Translations under genes and position numbers: made by a program | Origin: Bacillus piscicola | Lineage (GTDB): Bacteria; Bacillota; Bacilli; Bacillales; Marinococcaceae | Direction of reading: 5' to 3' | DNA length: 64,000 bases | Assembly: GCF_022458745.1 (NCBI RefSeq) | Contig: NZ_JAJJJF010000004.1 | Coordinates: 62,001 to 126,000, forward strand | Shown here: positions 7,736 to 17,694 of the stretch, piece by piece | Numbering within the stretch: position 1 is the first letter of the stretch | Layout of the letters: each line of letters begins with the position of its first letter | The notes under the pieces: generated by a model | What the model was told of the DNA's origin: nothing | What the model saw: the letters and a program-made list of their open reading frames with translations, nothing else | Databases searched by the model: none

Positions 7736-8808
7736 TACTGCTCGCCCGCTTTCTCCATCATTTCCGCTTGTTCCTCGACGATAAGCGAATCAATGATTTC
7801 GTCCAGTTCCCCTTGCAAAATGTGATCGAGCTTCTGGATCGTCAGGCCGATGCGATGGTCGGTCACGCGGCTTTGCGGGAAGTTATACGTGCGGATCCGT
7901 TCGGAACGGTCCCCCGTACCGACAGCTGATTTGCGGCTTTCGGCGTATTCTGCCTGCGCTTCTTGCTGGTACTTATCATAGATACGTGCTCGCAATACTT
8001 TCATCGCTTTGTCTTTGTTTTTGATTTGGGATTTTTCATCCTGGCAGGACACGACAGTTCCGGTCGGTTCATGGGTCAGCCGGACTGCTGACATCGTCGT
8101 ATTTACGCTTTGCCCGCCTGGCCCGCTTGAAGCAAAGGTGTCCACGCGGATATCTTTTTCGTGAATGTCAATTTCGACTTCTTCCGCTTCCGGTAGTACC
8201 GCAACCGTTGCGGTTGACGTATGGATACGGCCGCCTGACTCTGTGCTTGGTACGCGCTGCACCCGGTGAGCGCCGTTTTCATACTTCATTTTCGAGTAGG
8301 CACCGCTTCCGTTAATCATGAAGACAATTTCCTTGTACCCGCCAAGCTCCGTCGGATGCGCTTCAATGACTTCCGGTTTCCAGCCATTTTTCTCGGCGAA
8401 ACGGGAATACATTTTATAAAGGTCACCGGCAAAAAGAGCGGCTTCATCCCCGCCGGCGGCCCCGCGAATTTCGACGATAACGTTTTTGTCGTCATTGGGA
8501 TCTTTCGGCAGAAGCAGAACTCGTAACTGTTCTTCCAGCTCTTCCTTTTTTTCCGTTAGTTCTTCAATCTCCATTTTGACCATTTCTTCCATCTCGCTGT
8601 CCAGCTGATCCTGAAGCATCGATTTGGCATCGTCAAGCTGGGACGTTGTCTCTTTATACGCACGATATGCCTGGACAGTTTCAGATATATCGGACTGTTC
8701 TTTCGAATATTCACGAAGCTTTTTCGCGTCGCTAATCACTTCCGGGTCGCTTAACAGCTCATTCAATTCTTCGTAGCGATCCTCGACAGCTTGTAGACGA
8801 TCTAACAC
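7735..8808 (-). CDS. prfA: Peptide chain release factor 1
   Basis: RF1, 357 aa, recognising UAA and UAG stop codons. The catalytic [12 protein letters not shown] (GGQ motif) is near residues 225-236, and the domain 2 recognition region follows [24 protein letters not shown]-terminal coiled-coil and acidic linker regions are normal. A strong sigma-A promoter lies directly upstream at 8844-8872. In B. subtilis the next upstream genes are tdk and rpmE; here the upstream neighbour is a divergent reductase gene and rpmE is about 10 kb away, so the locus has been rearranged or has gained an insertion. Confidence 0.96.
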   Translation of the reverse strand: MLDRLQAVEDRYEELNELLSDPEVISDAKKLREYSKEQSDISETVQAYRAYKETTSQLDDAKSMLQDQLDSEMEEMVKMEIEELTEKKEELEEQLRVLLLPKDPNDDKNVIVEIRGAAGGDEAALFAGDLYKMYSRFAEKNGWKPEVIEAHPTELGGYKEIVFMINGSGAYSKMKYENGAHRVQRVPSTESGGRIHTSTATVAVLPEAEEVEIDIHEKDIRVDTFASSGPGGQSVNTTMSAVRLTHEPTGTVVSCQDEKSQIKNKDKAMKVLRARIYDKYQQEAQAEYAESRKSAVGTGDRSERIRTYNFPQSRVTDHRIGLTIQKLDHILQGELDEIIDSLIVEEQAEMMEKAGEQ

Positions 8809-8843
8809 AAGCGTTCACCTCTTTATTTTTGCATAACACTACA

Positions 8844-8872
8844 ATTATAGTATATTCAGGGAAAGCCGTCAA
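8844..8872 (-). promoter_or_regulatory. Sigma-A promoter of prfA-prmC
   Basis: On the minus strand TTGACG (8867-8872) and TATAAT (8844-8849) are separated by exactly 17 bp. It lies 36 bp upstream of the prfA start, an ideal housekeeping promoter. Confidence 0.8.
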
Positions 8873-8878
8873 AATTGC

Positions 8879-8907
8879 TTGACAGATGGTGGGGTATGTT
8901 TTTTTAT
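8879..8907 (+). promoter_or_regulatory. Possible promoter of the CoA-disulfide reductase gene
   Basis: A perfect -35 (TTGACA, 8879-8884) is followed after 17 bp by TTTTAT (8902-8907), a four-of-six match to the -10. It is back to back with the prfA promoter and about 100 bp upstream of the start codon. Confidence 0.4.
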
Positions 8908-9004
8908 TTTTCGGAGGGGGAATGATATAGGGGAATCTCATAGGTTGTCTGGATGGCAGGGCAGGAATGTTACATAACATGAGACTGAAAGGGGTTTGGT
9001 GTTT

Positions 9005-10333
9005 ATGGATTTCGTTATTATTGGTGGAGATGCGGCGGGGATGAGTGCGGCGATGCAGATTGTCCGCAGTGACATTGAGGCGACTGTCACGACGCTTGAG
9101 ATGGGGAATTTCTATTCGTATGCGCAGTGCGGCCTGCCCTATATTATTGGCGGGGCCGTAAAAAATACCGAGAGCCTGATCGCGCGGGAAGTGAGCACGT
9201 TTCGTGAAAAATACGGCATCGACGCCCGTGTTTTTCATCAAGTGACGGCGGTTGATACCGGTGAGAAGAAAGTGATTGGGACGAATCTCGAGCGGGATGA
9301 ACCATTTGAAATTCATTACGATAAACTCTTGATCGCAACCGGCGGCTCCCCTGTTATTCCAAACTGGCCCGGCCGTAACCGTGAAGGGGTCCATGCGTTA
9401 AAGACCATCCCTGATATTGAGAAAATTACTGCTGACTTGAAGCGCGTGAACGATGTCACGATCATCGGCGGCGGTTATATTGGCCTGGAGCTTGCAGAAA
9501 ATCTTGTCGAATCCGGACGCCATGTTCGGATGATCGAACGTAATAATCGCATTGCCAAGATGTTTGATGAAGATATGACCGACCTGATCCATGAAGAAGC
9601 ACAGAAAAACGGCGTTGAACTTTGTTTAGAAGAGTCCGTGCAGTCGCTCAATGGCGGGACCCGTGTCGAAACTGTCGTCACGGACAATCATTTTTACGAT
9701 ACAGATATGGTCCTCGTCGCGACCGGCATCAAGCCGAACACCGATTTCCTTGAAAACACCGGGATTATCCGGCAAAACAACGGTGCGATTCAAGTGAACC
9801 GCTACATGGAGACAAACGTGCAGGATGTGTATGCAGCCGGCGACTGTGCTACCCAGTACCACCGCATCAAAGAGAAGGATGACTATATTCCGCTCGGCAC
9901 CCATGCGAACAAACAAGGGCGGGCCGCAGGGCTCAACATGGCGGGCAAGCCGAAAGCGTTTCAAGGTATGGTCGGCACTTCGATTTTACGCTTTTTCGAT
10001 CTAACGCTTGCGAAAACAGGCTTGTCCGAACAAGAAGCGTCTGCCATGCGATTCCCTTATAAAACAGTTACCCACAACGGTTCGAATATTGCGGGTTATT
10101 TTGAAAACAAGAAAAACCTGCGAATGAAAATTGTGTACCGCACGGATACCAACGTGGTGATTGGCGGCCAGGTCATCGGCGAAGAAGGTGCTGATAAGCG
10201 AATTGACGTTCTTGCAACCGCGCTTTTTCACCGCATGACAATCGATGACTTCGAAGACTTGGACCTCTCGTACGCACCGCCGTTCAACAGCGTGTGGGAT
10301 CCACTGCAACAAACAATCCGTCGTGCTAAATAA
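9005..10333 (+). CDS. CoA-disulfide reductase family flavoprotein
   Basis: A 442-aa member of the single-cysteine pyridine nucleotide-disulfide oxidoreductases (CoA-disulfide reductase, NADH oxidase and persulfide reductase group). FAD binding is at [12 protein letters not shown] (N-terminus), the redox-active Cys in [13 protein letters not shown] near residue 43, NAD(P)H binding at [14 protein letters not shown], and the second FAD motif at YAAGDCA, followed by a dimerisation domain. These enzymes reduce CoA disulfide or CoA persulfide and keep low-molecular-weight thiols reduced. No C-terminal rhodanese domain is fused. The ATG at 9005 follows GAAAGGGG; an upstream in-frame TTG is too close to it. 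The exact substrate cannot be told from sequence. Confidence 0.85.
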   Translation: MDFVIIGGDAAGMSAAMQIVRSDIEATVTTLEMGNFYSYAQCGLPYIIGGAVKNTESLIAREVSTFREKYGIDARVFHQVTAVDTGEKKVIGTNLERDEPFEIHYDKLLIATGGSPVIPNWPGRNREGVHALKTIPDIEKITADLKRVNDVTIIGGGYIGLELAENLVESGRHVRMIERNNRIAKMFDEDMTDLIHEEAQKNGVELCLEESVQSLNGGTRVETVVTDNHFYDTDMVLVATGIKPNTDFLENTGIIRQNNGAIQVNRYMETNVQDVYAAGDCATQYHRIKEKDDYIPLGTHANKQGRAAGLNMAGKPKAFQGMVGTSILRFFDLTLAKTGLSEQEASAMRFPYKTVTHNGSNIAGYFENKKNLRMKIVYRTDTNVVIGGQVIGEEGADKRIDVLATALFHRMTIDDFEDLDLSYAPPFNSVWDPLQQTIRRAK

Positions 10334-10344
10334 ACGGGAATCAC

Positions 10345-10387
10345 GCCTGTGCGTGCCTAGAAGGTGATGGGGCCGTACAGGCTTTTT
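10345..10387 (+). terminator. Terminator of the CoA-disulfide reductase gene
   Basis: GCCTGTGCG (10345-10353) pairs with CGTACAGGC (10374-10382), with one G-T pair, followed by TTTTT. It ends two bases before the stop codon of the convergent sigma-like gene. Confidence 0.65.
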
Positions 10388-10388
10388 G

Positions 10389-11660
10389 TTAATTCTCCCA
10401 CTCCCACTCCTCCGCGACAACCTTCTCCCTTGCGGCTAATCCATCCGCCATTTCGACTGGATAGCTTTTCTCCCACTTTACGAGAGTGGAGCTGTTTTCC
10501 ATTAAGATAATGGTGACTGTTTTGTTGTCCGAATCCTGGAAGGTCACCGCATAATCTCCGTATGCCAGCTCACTTCCCGTTTCTTCTTTTATCTCTTCAA
10601 ACCCCGCATCTTTGTATTGTTCCTTGGTTTCTTCAATGAGCTTCTCACGTTGATCCCCGTCATTTTCGTACTCTTGGAAAATCCAGACCGGCTCGGTTGT
10701 CGGCGAATGGTCTTCGGTGAAGGCAGCGTGCACGTATAACAATCGATCACCGGTCTCGGCTACGTCTACTTGAAAAGGAGCAGGAATATAAGTAGTAAAT
10801 GAAAACCCTGGCTCATCGAGAAGCTGAAACGTGTCCGTCTCCTCCATCCCCTCGATCTGATAGGAAATTTCTTTTTCCGAAGCACGATCTGTTGTTGAAT
10901 CGCTATGTTCTGTTGGCGACCCTTCTTCTGCGTCTTCCGGTGGAGGTGACTCCATCTCCTTCTCCTCAGGCAAAAGCACCGATTGACTTAACAGTAAAAA
11001 CACCCCGAGCGAAAGGGCAGACAACGTTCCACCAATGGCAATCAGCCAGCCGATTCGTTTTTTTCGATCATTTCTCGATTTGTGCAAGTGCTCCCCTATT
11101 TCCTCTGCCGAAATCACAACCGGCAGTTTCTCCAAGTTGTTACGCAGATGGGCGAGCTCATCATCGAGTCCTTCCTTGTTGGCGGCTTGCTGTAGCTTGT
11201 TTCTTGCTTCCGCCACCGCCTCCTCGGCTGTTTTTTCATCAGTGCCAAGAATTTCTTTCATTTCTACGTACGATTGATGATGGAAAGCATAAAGCAGAAA
11301 AGGAACGTGATACTTTTCAGGCAGCTTGTCCACAAACGCCTGCATGCTCTCTGCTTGCTCATCCATATTTTTCTTTAAAAAAGCAGTTGCGGCTTCTTTG
11401 TCCGTGCCATTTTTTTTGCAGGCTTGTATGTCATTCCAGGCAAGCCGGTACAGCCAAGCCGCAACAGATTTTCCAGAAAAAGCAGCAATGGAACGGTGGG
11501 CCTGTACAAATACCGATGCTGTTGCTTTTTCAGCATCCTCAGGAGATACACCTGCTTGCAGTATAAAGAGCTGGACCGTTCGGTGGTATTTTTCGATCAG
11601 CTCTTGAAAAGCCGTGTCATCCCCAAACTGCGTCCGCTCGATTAAATCAAAATCCGCCAT
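10389..11660 (-). CDS. Membrane-anchored ECF-sigma-like fusion protein
   Basis: A 423-aa protein of unusual architecture. Residues 10-82 resemble ECF sigma region 2 (DDTAFQELIEKYHRTVQ, WLYRLAWNDIQACKK). Residues 105-160 resemble region 4 (LPEKYHVPFLLYAFHHQSY, MKEILGTDEKTAEEA), but the recognition-helix area is acidic (EEAVAEARNKLQ) rather than basic. A basic stretch (RNDRKKRIG) precedes one transmembrane helix (about 203-226), then an acidic Pro/Ser/Thr-rich linker and an extracytoplasmic domain to the C-terminus. It therefore combines sigma-like and membrane-anchored sensor-like parts in one chain. It might be a tethered sigma factor, a sigma decoy or an anti-sigma derivative. No separate anti-sigma gene is adjacent. 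Confidence 0.72.
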   Translation of the reverse strand: MADFDLIERTQFGDDTAFQELIEKYHRTVQLFILQAGVSPEDAEKATASVFVQAHRSIAAFSGKSVAAWLYRLAWNDIQACKKNGTDKEAATAFLKKNMDEQAESMQAFVDKLPEKYHVPFLLYAFHHQSYVEMKEILGTDEKTAEEAVAEARNKLQQAANKEGLDDELAHLRNNLEKLPVVISAEEIGEHLHKSRNDRKKRIGWLIAIGGTLSALSLGVFLLLSQSVLLPEEKEMESPPPEDAEEGSPTEHSDSTTDRASEKEISYQIEGMEETDTFQLLDEPGFSFTTYIPAPFQVDVAETGDRLLYVHAAFTEDHSPTTEPVWIFQEYENDGDQREKLIEETKEQYKDAGFEEIKEETGSELAYGDYAVTFQDSDNKTVTIILMENSSTLVKWEKSYPVEMADGLAAREKVVAEEWEWEN

Positions 11661-11799
11661 TTCCTATCCCCCCTATTGCCTCTCTATCATACCTTAATTT
11701 TTATAATCATGCTTTGCGCCTCGCTGAACATTTCGAGAAGAAGCTGTACCTCCGACTTCACTGGGGGCTTATGACACTGTGAAAGTAGAGTGTCTTGAA

Positions 11800-12500
11800 T
11801 ATAACGACTTCATTGCCAGCCAATGGCGTCGTGTATTCGTCGGGGTATAGGTTTCATGGCGCCATTGAAACGCTATGACGTTGCGAAATGGAAATAAACA
11901 GATTTTCACAGCGCCATCGCAGTGCTAGGATGCTGCGAAACCAGAGAGCTGCGAGGATAACGACTCCATTGCGGCTCTACGGTGTCGCGAAAAGGGAGGC
12001 TAGCAAAAATAACATCTTCATAGAGGTCGTATGAGACTGTATAAATCTTGGTTGAGCAACATAACGACGTCATAGGGGTGGTATGAAGTTATGAAAAATA
12101 CTTTTGGATAAAATAGCAACGTCGCACAGTTGTATGAAGCTATGAAAAGGTTCTATTGCGGAAATAACGACACCATAGCAGGTGATTGAAGTCGTGAAAA
12201 CGGCATGTTATGAAAATAAGGACGCCAAAGGAAGCGGATGAAGTCATGAAAATCATGGACTACCATAATAGCAACGCCATTGGAGGTGGATGCTGCTGCG
12301 AAACCCGCAAGCCGCGAAAATAACAGCGTCATAGACAGCGGATGACGTCTCCAAAATCACAACATCCAAAAACGATGACGTCATACGCGCCTTATAAAGG
12401 TGTGAAACCCGCCGCAGCGAAAAATAAAGGCTCGAACAGCGCCGAATTAGAATGAGGCATGATATTTGCTCTCGATGGCGTCGTTATTTTTGTCACCCAT
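11800..12500 (-). repeat. 52-bp hairpin-unit array A2 (thirteen units, reverse orientation)
   Basis: Fills the 900-base gap between the sigma-like gene and the chromate transporter genes. In this orientation units read like AATAACGACGTCATAG, then TATGAAGTCGTGAAAA. Core positions (AACGAC or its equivalent) are 11803, 11855, 11907, 11959, 12011, 12063, 12115, 12166, 12218, 12270, 12322, 12374 and 12426: twelve steps, eleven of 52 bp and one of 51. A forward-oriented unit, GATGGCGTCGTTATT, ends the array near 12474. Bases 11661-11800 hold nothing I can name. Confidence 0.88.
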
Positions 12501-12568
12501 TCTTTTTACTACTTCATCGTCTTGATAAGGCCATGGTAGATGACACAGCGTTTTTTTTGTGTGACTTG

Positions 12569-13099
12569 TCAGCCGAGAAAGACGGCCCCGTATCCAATGG
12601 CGAGAACGATAACGAGGGCTGGATGAATTTTCCATCTCTCCAGCATGAGAAAACTAACGACGATTAAGAGAACCGTTTGCAGGGTGCCGGCTCCGTCCAG
12701 TGAATTTCCGAGAAACTGAAACGTGATGATACCTAGCAAAATAGCAATCACCGGTCTGACATACATCGTGAGCCGCTTAATTTTCGGAGAGTCGCGATAT
12801 TTGAGAAGAAGACTGACTAAGACAATCATCAAGATCAGGGAAGGTGCCACCGTAGCAAAAACGGCAACCACCGCCCCAAACACCCCGCCGACTTCATAGC
12901 CGATGTAGCCGGCCATTTTTGTGGCAATCGGGCCGGGAAGTGCATTTGCGATGGCCACCACTTCACTAAACTCACCCATTGTCATCCAGCCGTATCTATT
13001 CACTACTTCATATTGAACGAGCGGAATCGCAGCCGGACCGCCGCCGTACCCCAAGATGCCAGGAAGCAAGAACGCAACAAATATATACAGATATGTCAT
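12569..13099 (-). CDS. Chromate transporter, half-size subunit (second gene)
   Basis: CHR-family short-chain transporter of 176 aa, equivalent to one half of full-length ChrA. The signature GYGGGPAAIPLVQYEVV at the N-terminus and ALPGPIATKMAGYIGY follow the family pattern, with about five to six membrane segments. Paired half-size subunits act together as a chromate efflux system, as with ywrA/ywrB of B. subtilis. It overlaps the upstream half gene by one base. I chose the ATG at 13097-13099, six bases after GGAAGG; a GTG immediately before it is possible. Confidence 0.86.
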   Translation of the reverse strand: MTYLYIFVAFLLPGILGYGGGPAAIPLVQYEVVNRYGWMTMGEFSEVVAIANALPGPIATKMAGYIGYEVGGVFGAVVAVFATVAPSLILMIVLVSLLLKYRDSPKIKRLTMYVRPVIAILLGIITFQFLGNSLDGAGTLQTVLLIVVSFLMLERWKIHPALVIVLAIGYGAVFLG

Positions 13100-13680
13100 C
13101 ACTTACCTTCCTTTCCGGTATCTGATTCGTTTTCCTTCTCTGTCGTCTTATCTTTCTGTAACAGGGCTGCTGCCAGTAACAACACGATGATAATTGCCGG
13201 ATGGACGTTTAGATAGCCAATAATGACCCCCCCGGCCACAAGGGCTGGCAACACAATTTTCCAGCCAAAATCGCTTTTCGATTTTTTGATAAAGCTCCAC
13301 GTCAGGACTGCCATCATCACGGTTACGACCGGCAGCACCCCATTCGTAATTCCATTGACCCACGGTGTATCACGGAAAGCCGATAATACCGCAAACAAGC
13401 TGATCATTAACAGAATAGTCGGCATCATGACGGCGAATACTCCATTAATGGCCCCGAGAATCCCGCCTTTCGCGTACCCGATATAGCCTGCCAACTTTGT
13501 CACAATCGGTCCCGGCAGTGTGTTGCCGAGCGCCAGAATATCCCCGAACTCTTCAGCCGACACCCATTTATAATGTTCGACCGCTTCTCTATGTACGAGC
13601 GGAATCGAGGCAGGACCGCCCCCATAGCCGAGCATACCGACCCGGAAAAAAGCAAGAAATATCTTCAGCTGCAAGGTCAC
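13099..13680 (-). CDS. Chromate transporter, half-size subunit (first gene)
   Basis: The partner CHR-domain protein, 193 aa, with GYGGGPASIPLVHREAVEHY at the N-terminus and NTLPGPIVTKLAGYIGYA. Membrane segments continue to about residue 175, then a short charged tail (KDKTTEKENESDTGKEGK). The GTG start follows AAGGAGCTGA. It is transcribed away from an Lrp/AsnC-type regulator, the same divergent arrangement as ywrC with ywrBA in B. subtilis, which suggests chromate-responsive control. Confidence 0.86.
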   Translation of the reverse strand: MTLQLKIFLAFFRVGMLGYGGGPASIPLVHREAVEHYKWVSAEEFGDILALGNTLPGPIVTKLAGYIGYAKGGILGAINGVFAVMMPTILLMISLFAVLSAFRDTPWVNGITNGVLPVVTVMMAVLTWSFIKKSKSDFGWKIVLPALVAGGVIIGYLNVHPAIIIVLLLAAALLQKDKTTEKENESDTGKEGK

Positions 13681-13816
13681 TCAGCTCCTTTTCAGGTGTT
13701 TGTTTTATCATTTTGTATATAATATAGCACATATGGTTTCATTATGATATTATTAAAGAAAAATAACTTTCTTTTAGTTGAAAAAGTTGCTACTGAGGGC
13801 GAAAGGATGTAAAACG

Positions 13817-14266
13817 ATGAAAGTAGATGATACAGACCGGCAGATTTTGAATTTGTTAACGGAAAATGGACGTATGTCTTACGTGGACATTGGAAAAGAG
13901 CTGGGGATATCCCGTGTCGCGGTGCGTGATCGGGTGCAGCAGATGATGAATGAAGGGGTCATTGAGCGCTTCAGCGTTGTCATTAACTCGGAGCTTGTCG
14001 GCAAAGGGGTCTCCGCTTTTTTTGAAGTCGACTGTGAGCCTAATCACCTTGTCGACGTAGCGGAAAAACTAAGCAACAATCCAAATGTTGCCAGTTGTTA
14101 TCAAATGACAGGGCCGAGTACCTTACATATGCACGTGCTCGTGGAGGATTTTAAGAGTTTGGAGCATTTTATTAATGAAGAACTGTACGCCTTCGAGGGG
14201 ATTTCCCGAGTCGAAAGCCATATTTTACTAAGACGGTTCAAAAGCCGCTCCGGTTTAAAATTGTAA
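13817..14266 (+). CDS. Lrp/AsnC-family regulator of the chromate genes
   Basis: A 149-aa Lrp/AsnC regulator with an N-terminal helix-turn-helix (TDRQILNLLTENGRMSYVDI, then GISRVAVRDRVQQM) and a C-terminal RAM/AsnC ligand domain. The ATG at 13817 follows AAAGGATG; the longer frame starting at 13778 lacks a site. It is divergent from the chromate transporter pair, like ywrC (also called chrS) in B. subtilis, and probably controls it from the AT-rich 13681-13816 gap, where the imperfect dyad AAAGAAAAATAACTTTCTTT is visible near 13756-13775. Confidence 0.85.
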   Translation: MKVDDTDRQILNLLTENGRMSYVDIGKELGISRVAVRDRVQQMMNEGVIERFSVVINSELVGKGVSAFFEVDCEPNHLVDVAEKLSNNPNVASCYQMTGPSTLHMHVLVEDFKSLEHFINEELYAFEGISRVESHILLRRFKSRSGLKL

Positions 14267-14303
14267 ACGCCGCAACTCTTTCTTTTTCGGTGTGAAAAAA
14301 ACA

Positions 14304-14345
14304 AAAGGATGGCACCCTGCCCGATGCAGAGGCCATCCTCTTTGT
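14304..14345. terminator. Bidirectional terminator between the Lrp-type gene and the chemoreceptor gene
   Basis: AGGATGGC (14306-14313) and GCCATCCT (14332-14339) form a perfect stem. Plus-strand transcripts see CTTTGTC and then CCTTTTT; minus-strand transcripts see TTTTGTTTTTT. It serves the two convergent genes. Confidence 0.7.
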
Positions 14346-14385
14346 CATTGCCTTTTTATCTTTTCATCTAGTTGAAATCGCTGGT

Positions 14386-16146
14386 TTAGAGCTTAAAACG
14401 CTGAGTCTGGTCTTGCAGGTCTTGTGCTGCAGTACTTAAGCTTTCGGAGGATCCGGTGATCTCTTCCATCGCAGCGAGCTGTTCTTTCGTAACCGAGGCG
14501 ACGTTTTCCGAATTGGCTGCCGCTTGCTGGGCAATACCTGTCGCTTCTCCGATTAACGTCTTCACCTGCTCCGATCCGGCTGCCATTTCCTCCGAGAGAG
14601 CCGATACTTCCTGCACTTTTTCCGTCACGTTTGCGATGTTATCTAAGATGCGCGCAAAGGCTTGTCCCGCATCCTTCACAACAGCTGATCCTGCCTTTAC
14701 TTCTGCTTGGCCGGTTTCCATCGCCTGCAGAGCCTCGGTCATATCTTCCTGGATATTCGTAACGATTTTCGTAATCTGTTCGACAGACTGCCTCGATTCA
14801 TCTGCCAATTGCCGAACTTCATTGGACACGACCGTAAAACTTTTCCCGTGTTCTCCCGCACGAGCTGCCTCGATGGCTGCGTTTAAAGCCAATAAGTTGG
14901 TTTGGTCGGCAATATCCCGAATGACGTCTAATATTTTCACGATGGCATTCGAATGATTGTCCAGTCGTTGAATGACCGTAGCGTTATCATCGGAGGATTG
15001 AATGATATTGTTCATTTGCTTCTGTGCTTCTTCAATTGTTTCTTGACCGCGCTGGGCTTCTTCCAGGGTATAAAGGGCATTCTCAGAGACAGAGGTGGCC
15101 GATTCCGCAATCTGCTGGACGCCGGTTGACATTTCGTCCATCGCGCGGGCGCTGTCCTCTGATCCCTCCAGCTGTGTGCGCGAGCCGGCTGCCACTTCTT
15201 GAATGGCCTCTTCAATTTGGCGATTTGTCGCCGCTGACTGTTCGGCGCTCGCATATAGCTGTTCGGAAGAGGCGGCGACGTGTTCTGTGGTTGTTGCCAC
15301 CCGCTCGATAAGCTCCGTCAGCTGGGTAACCATGTGTTGGAAAGAGACACTCAGTTGGCCGACCTCATCGTTGCGGTTTTCCGGCAGATGTTCGATACTC
15401 TTGCTCGCTTTCCCGAGTTCGCCGTCCGCCAGCTGTTCGGCTGTTTCACGAATACGCTGAAGCGGCTTCAACGTTTTTGTTATGTATACCCACAGCACAA
15501 CCGCTATGATGACCAGTAATACGCCCATCGTCACGAGGAAAATCGGCAGCGTGGAGGAAAGGACATTACTCGTAATCACACCGACGCGTTCAGCACTAAT
15601 GTCGACACCCATCACACCCAATACCTCTCCCGTTTCATCTTTTATCGGCACAAAGGCGGACAGATAATTGCCGTATTCCGGATCTTCGACAATCTCGCTA
15701 GTAGACTCTTCTCCCTTTACAGCTGGTTGAATGTCTTCGTAAGCCGTAGCCTCGATCACTTCTCCAATCGCGGAGGCATATTCCGACCCTTTTGGCTGAC
15801 CATCTACGAGCAGGGTCACACCGCCCCCCTCTGGTTTAGCGGTATCAATGGTATAGACATAGAGAGCACCCGTATTTTCGCGCAGGTCATCGAGCTGGCT
15901 GCGTAGTTCCCAATAGGTATCGTTCTCTTGCGGATTTTTCAAAAACTCCTTGTATTCCTCAACAGGGACACTTCCGGCAATATTCTCGGCGGTATCGATA
16001 CTGAAATTCGCAACAGAGAGTTCTGTCGTATCCTTCACCGTTTTGTACAAAAGCAGCGAGCTGAGTACGGTTATTACGATAATACTGACAATGGCGATGC
16101 TGGAAATCTTGAAACTGAGGCTACGTCTGGATGTTTTAGATTTCAT
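14386..16146 (-). CDS. Methyl-accepting chemotaxis protein with extracytoplasmic sensor domain
   Basis: Classical chemoreceptor of 586 aa. The first membrane helix is near residues 13-35. A Cache-like extracellular domain covers about 36-190 ([12 protein letters not shown] and [12 protein letters not shown] are typical of its PAS-like fold). The second helix is near 195-220, then HAMP, then the signalling domain with tip [20 protein letters not shown] and [16 protein letters not shown]. It likely detects a small extracellular ligand and signals to CheA/CheW. I chose the ATG at 16144-16146, eight bases after GGGAGGAG. The ligand is unknown. Confidence 0.9.
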   Translation of the reverse strand: MKSKTSRRSLSFKISSIAIVSIIVITVLSSLLLYKTVKDTTELSVANFSIDTAENIAGSVPVEEYKEFLKNPQENDTYWELRSQLDDLRENTGALYVYTIDTAKPEGGGVTLLVDGQPKGSEYASAIGEVIEATAYEDIQPAVKGEESTSEIVEDPEYGNYLSAFVPIKDETGEVLGVMGVDISAERVGVITSNVLSSTLPIFLVTMGVLLVIIAVVLWVYITKTLKPLQRIRETAEQLADGELGKASKSIEHLPENRNDEVGQLSVSFQHMVTQLTELIERVATTTEHVAASSEQLYASAEQSAATNRQIEEAIQEVAAGSRTQLEGSEDSARAMDEMSTGVQQIAESATSVSENALYTLEEAQRGQETIEEAQKQMNNIIQSSDDNATVIQRLDNHSNAIVKILDVIRDIADQTNLLALNAAIEAARAGEHGKSFTVVSNEVRQLADESRQSVEQITKIVTNIQEDMTEALQAMETGQAEVKAGSAVVKDAGQAFARILDNIANVTEKVQEVSALSEEMAAGSEQVKTLIGEATGIAQQAAANSENVASVTKEQLAAMEEITGSSESLSTAAQDLQDQTQRFKL

Positions 16147-16414
16147 TATCTTTGCTCCTCCCATTAAAAAATAAAATACACGGACAGGGACGTAGGAAAA
16201 ATGAATTATTCTTTTTTTAAACTACTTATTTATGCAACTTTCGTGCCGTTATCTTTTTTTCTGGAATTATGATGGCGGAGTTATAACCACGCACATTTAG
16301 AAATATGTTGATAAAATGACAAGGTTTTGGAATATCCTTCCACCATGCAAAATTGCATACCCTTATGCATATTGTCAACTTTGTTTCAGCCATTACACAG
16401 AAAGGGGAATAAAT

Positions 16415-17629
16415 GTGCTAGCGTATCATACCTTCCGTCAGGACAGCTATGCAGGATTCATGGTGGCCCTTTTGCTCATTCCCCAAGCGATCGCCTATGC
16501 CATGGCGGCTGGTGTTCCGCCTGCTTACGGATTGTATGCGTCTATTTTTCCGCTGATCGTGTATAGCTTAGCCGGTTCTTCCCCGTTGCTTTCCGTCGGT
16601 CCCGTCGCTGTTATTTCGATTATGGTATTTACCGGGCTGTCCCCAATCGCGGCACCGGGTTCCGCCCTTTTTCTCTCACTAGTAGCGATGTTGACCTTAA
16701 TGACCGGGCTTTTACAGATGGCGTTTGCCGTAATGAGATTAGGCCGTCTCTTTCAATCTATACCACCCTCGGTCCTGCGCGGTTTTATGAACGCCCTTGC
16801 CTTAACGATCATTCTCAACCAAATAGGACCGTTTCTCGGCATTTCTTTTCAAAAAGAACTGCCATTCGTGCCGGCGTTAGGAGATTTAGTACATAAGCTT
16901 CCTCACGCCGAATGGCCTGTACTCTTATTCAGTTTTGTACTGTTAGGACTTTATTATTTTCTGCGCGCTGTCCGTGTGCCATCCCCCTCGCTTGTTGTCG
17001 TACTTGTCAGTGGACTTGCTGTTTACTTTTTTCATTTGGAAAACGTCGGTGTTCAACTAGCCGGTCCCGTTACATCTGGACTGCCAACGTGGGAGATTCC
17101 GACTCTTCTTCTTCCTTATGTACCTACCTTGCTGCCACTCGCTTTTTTTATTGCGGTGATCGGCTTTTTAGAATCGTTTACGATGGCAACACACCTACCG
17201 CAACAGCAAGAAAAAAAAGTGGACCCCAATCAGGAACTGTTTGCTCTTGGGCTTGCTAATTGCACAGGAAGCTTTGTTAACGCGATCCCCGTTGCCGGCG
17301 CCTTTTCCCGATCTGCTGTGAATAAAGATGCCGGTGCGAAAACGAGAGTGTCCTCCTTGTTTTCGGCCAGTTGCGTTCTCTTCTTAAGTATGTTTTTTGC
17401 CGAACCGCTTGCCTATTTACCGCGTGCGGTGTTGGCGATTATCATTATGGTCGCTGCCGCTAAGCTGATAGACTGGCCATCCATCGGAAAAAAACCACTC
17501 GTTTTCATTACGACCGCCGCTTCCTTGCTTCTTGGGCTGCAATCTGGATTTATAATCGGCCTCGGAGCCGCTTTACTCAGCTATATTCTCGTTATGCTAG
17601 GAAACAGCAAGCCGACCTTTCGCCGCTAG
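16415..17629 (+). CDS. SulP-family anion transporter lacking the STAS domain
   Basis: SLC26/SulP permease of 404 aa with 10-12 membrane segments. Family features are LLIPQAIAYAMAAGVPPAYG, GSSPLLSVGPVAVIS and the late NAIPVAGAFSRSAVN motif. Members move sulfate, bicarbonate or other anions. Typical SulP proteins are 500-600 aa with a cytoplasmic STAS domain; this one stops directly after the last helix (KPTFRR). The start is a GTG seven bases after AAAGGGG; upstream in-frame codons have no ribosome binding site. The substrate cannot be inferred. Confidence 0.85.
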   Translation: MLAYHTFRQDSYAGFMVALLLIPQAIAYAMAAGVPPAYGLYASIFPLIVYSLAGSSPLLSVGPVAVISIMVFTGLSPIAAPGSALFLSLVAMLTLMTGLLQMAFAVMRLGRLFQSIPPSVLRGFMNALALTIILNQIGPFLGISFQKELPFVPALGDLVHKLPHAEWPVLLFSFVLLGLYYFLRAVRVPSPSLVVVLVSGLAVYFFHLENVGVQLAGPVTSGLPTWEIPTLLLPYVPTLLPLAFFIAVIGFLESFTMATHLPQQQEKKVDPNQELFALGLANCTGSFVNAIPVAGAFSRSAVNKDAGAKTRVSSLFSASCVLFLSMFFAEPLAYLPRAVLAIIIMVAAAKLIDWPSIGKKPLVFITTAASLLLGLQSGFIIGLGAALLSYILVMLGNSKPTFRR

Positions 17630-17694
17630 ATAAGCAGACTTTGAGCTATTTTCGGATATAGAGCGCTGCTATGCCGTCGCTGTTGTCACTGGGG

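Noticed and set aside
8759-9394. 211-residue open frame antisense to the CoA-disulfide reductase gene
   Set aside because: A shadow frame on the opposite strand of a convincing flavoprotein gene; no family features.
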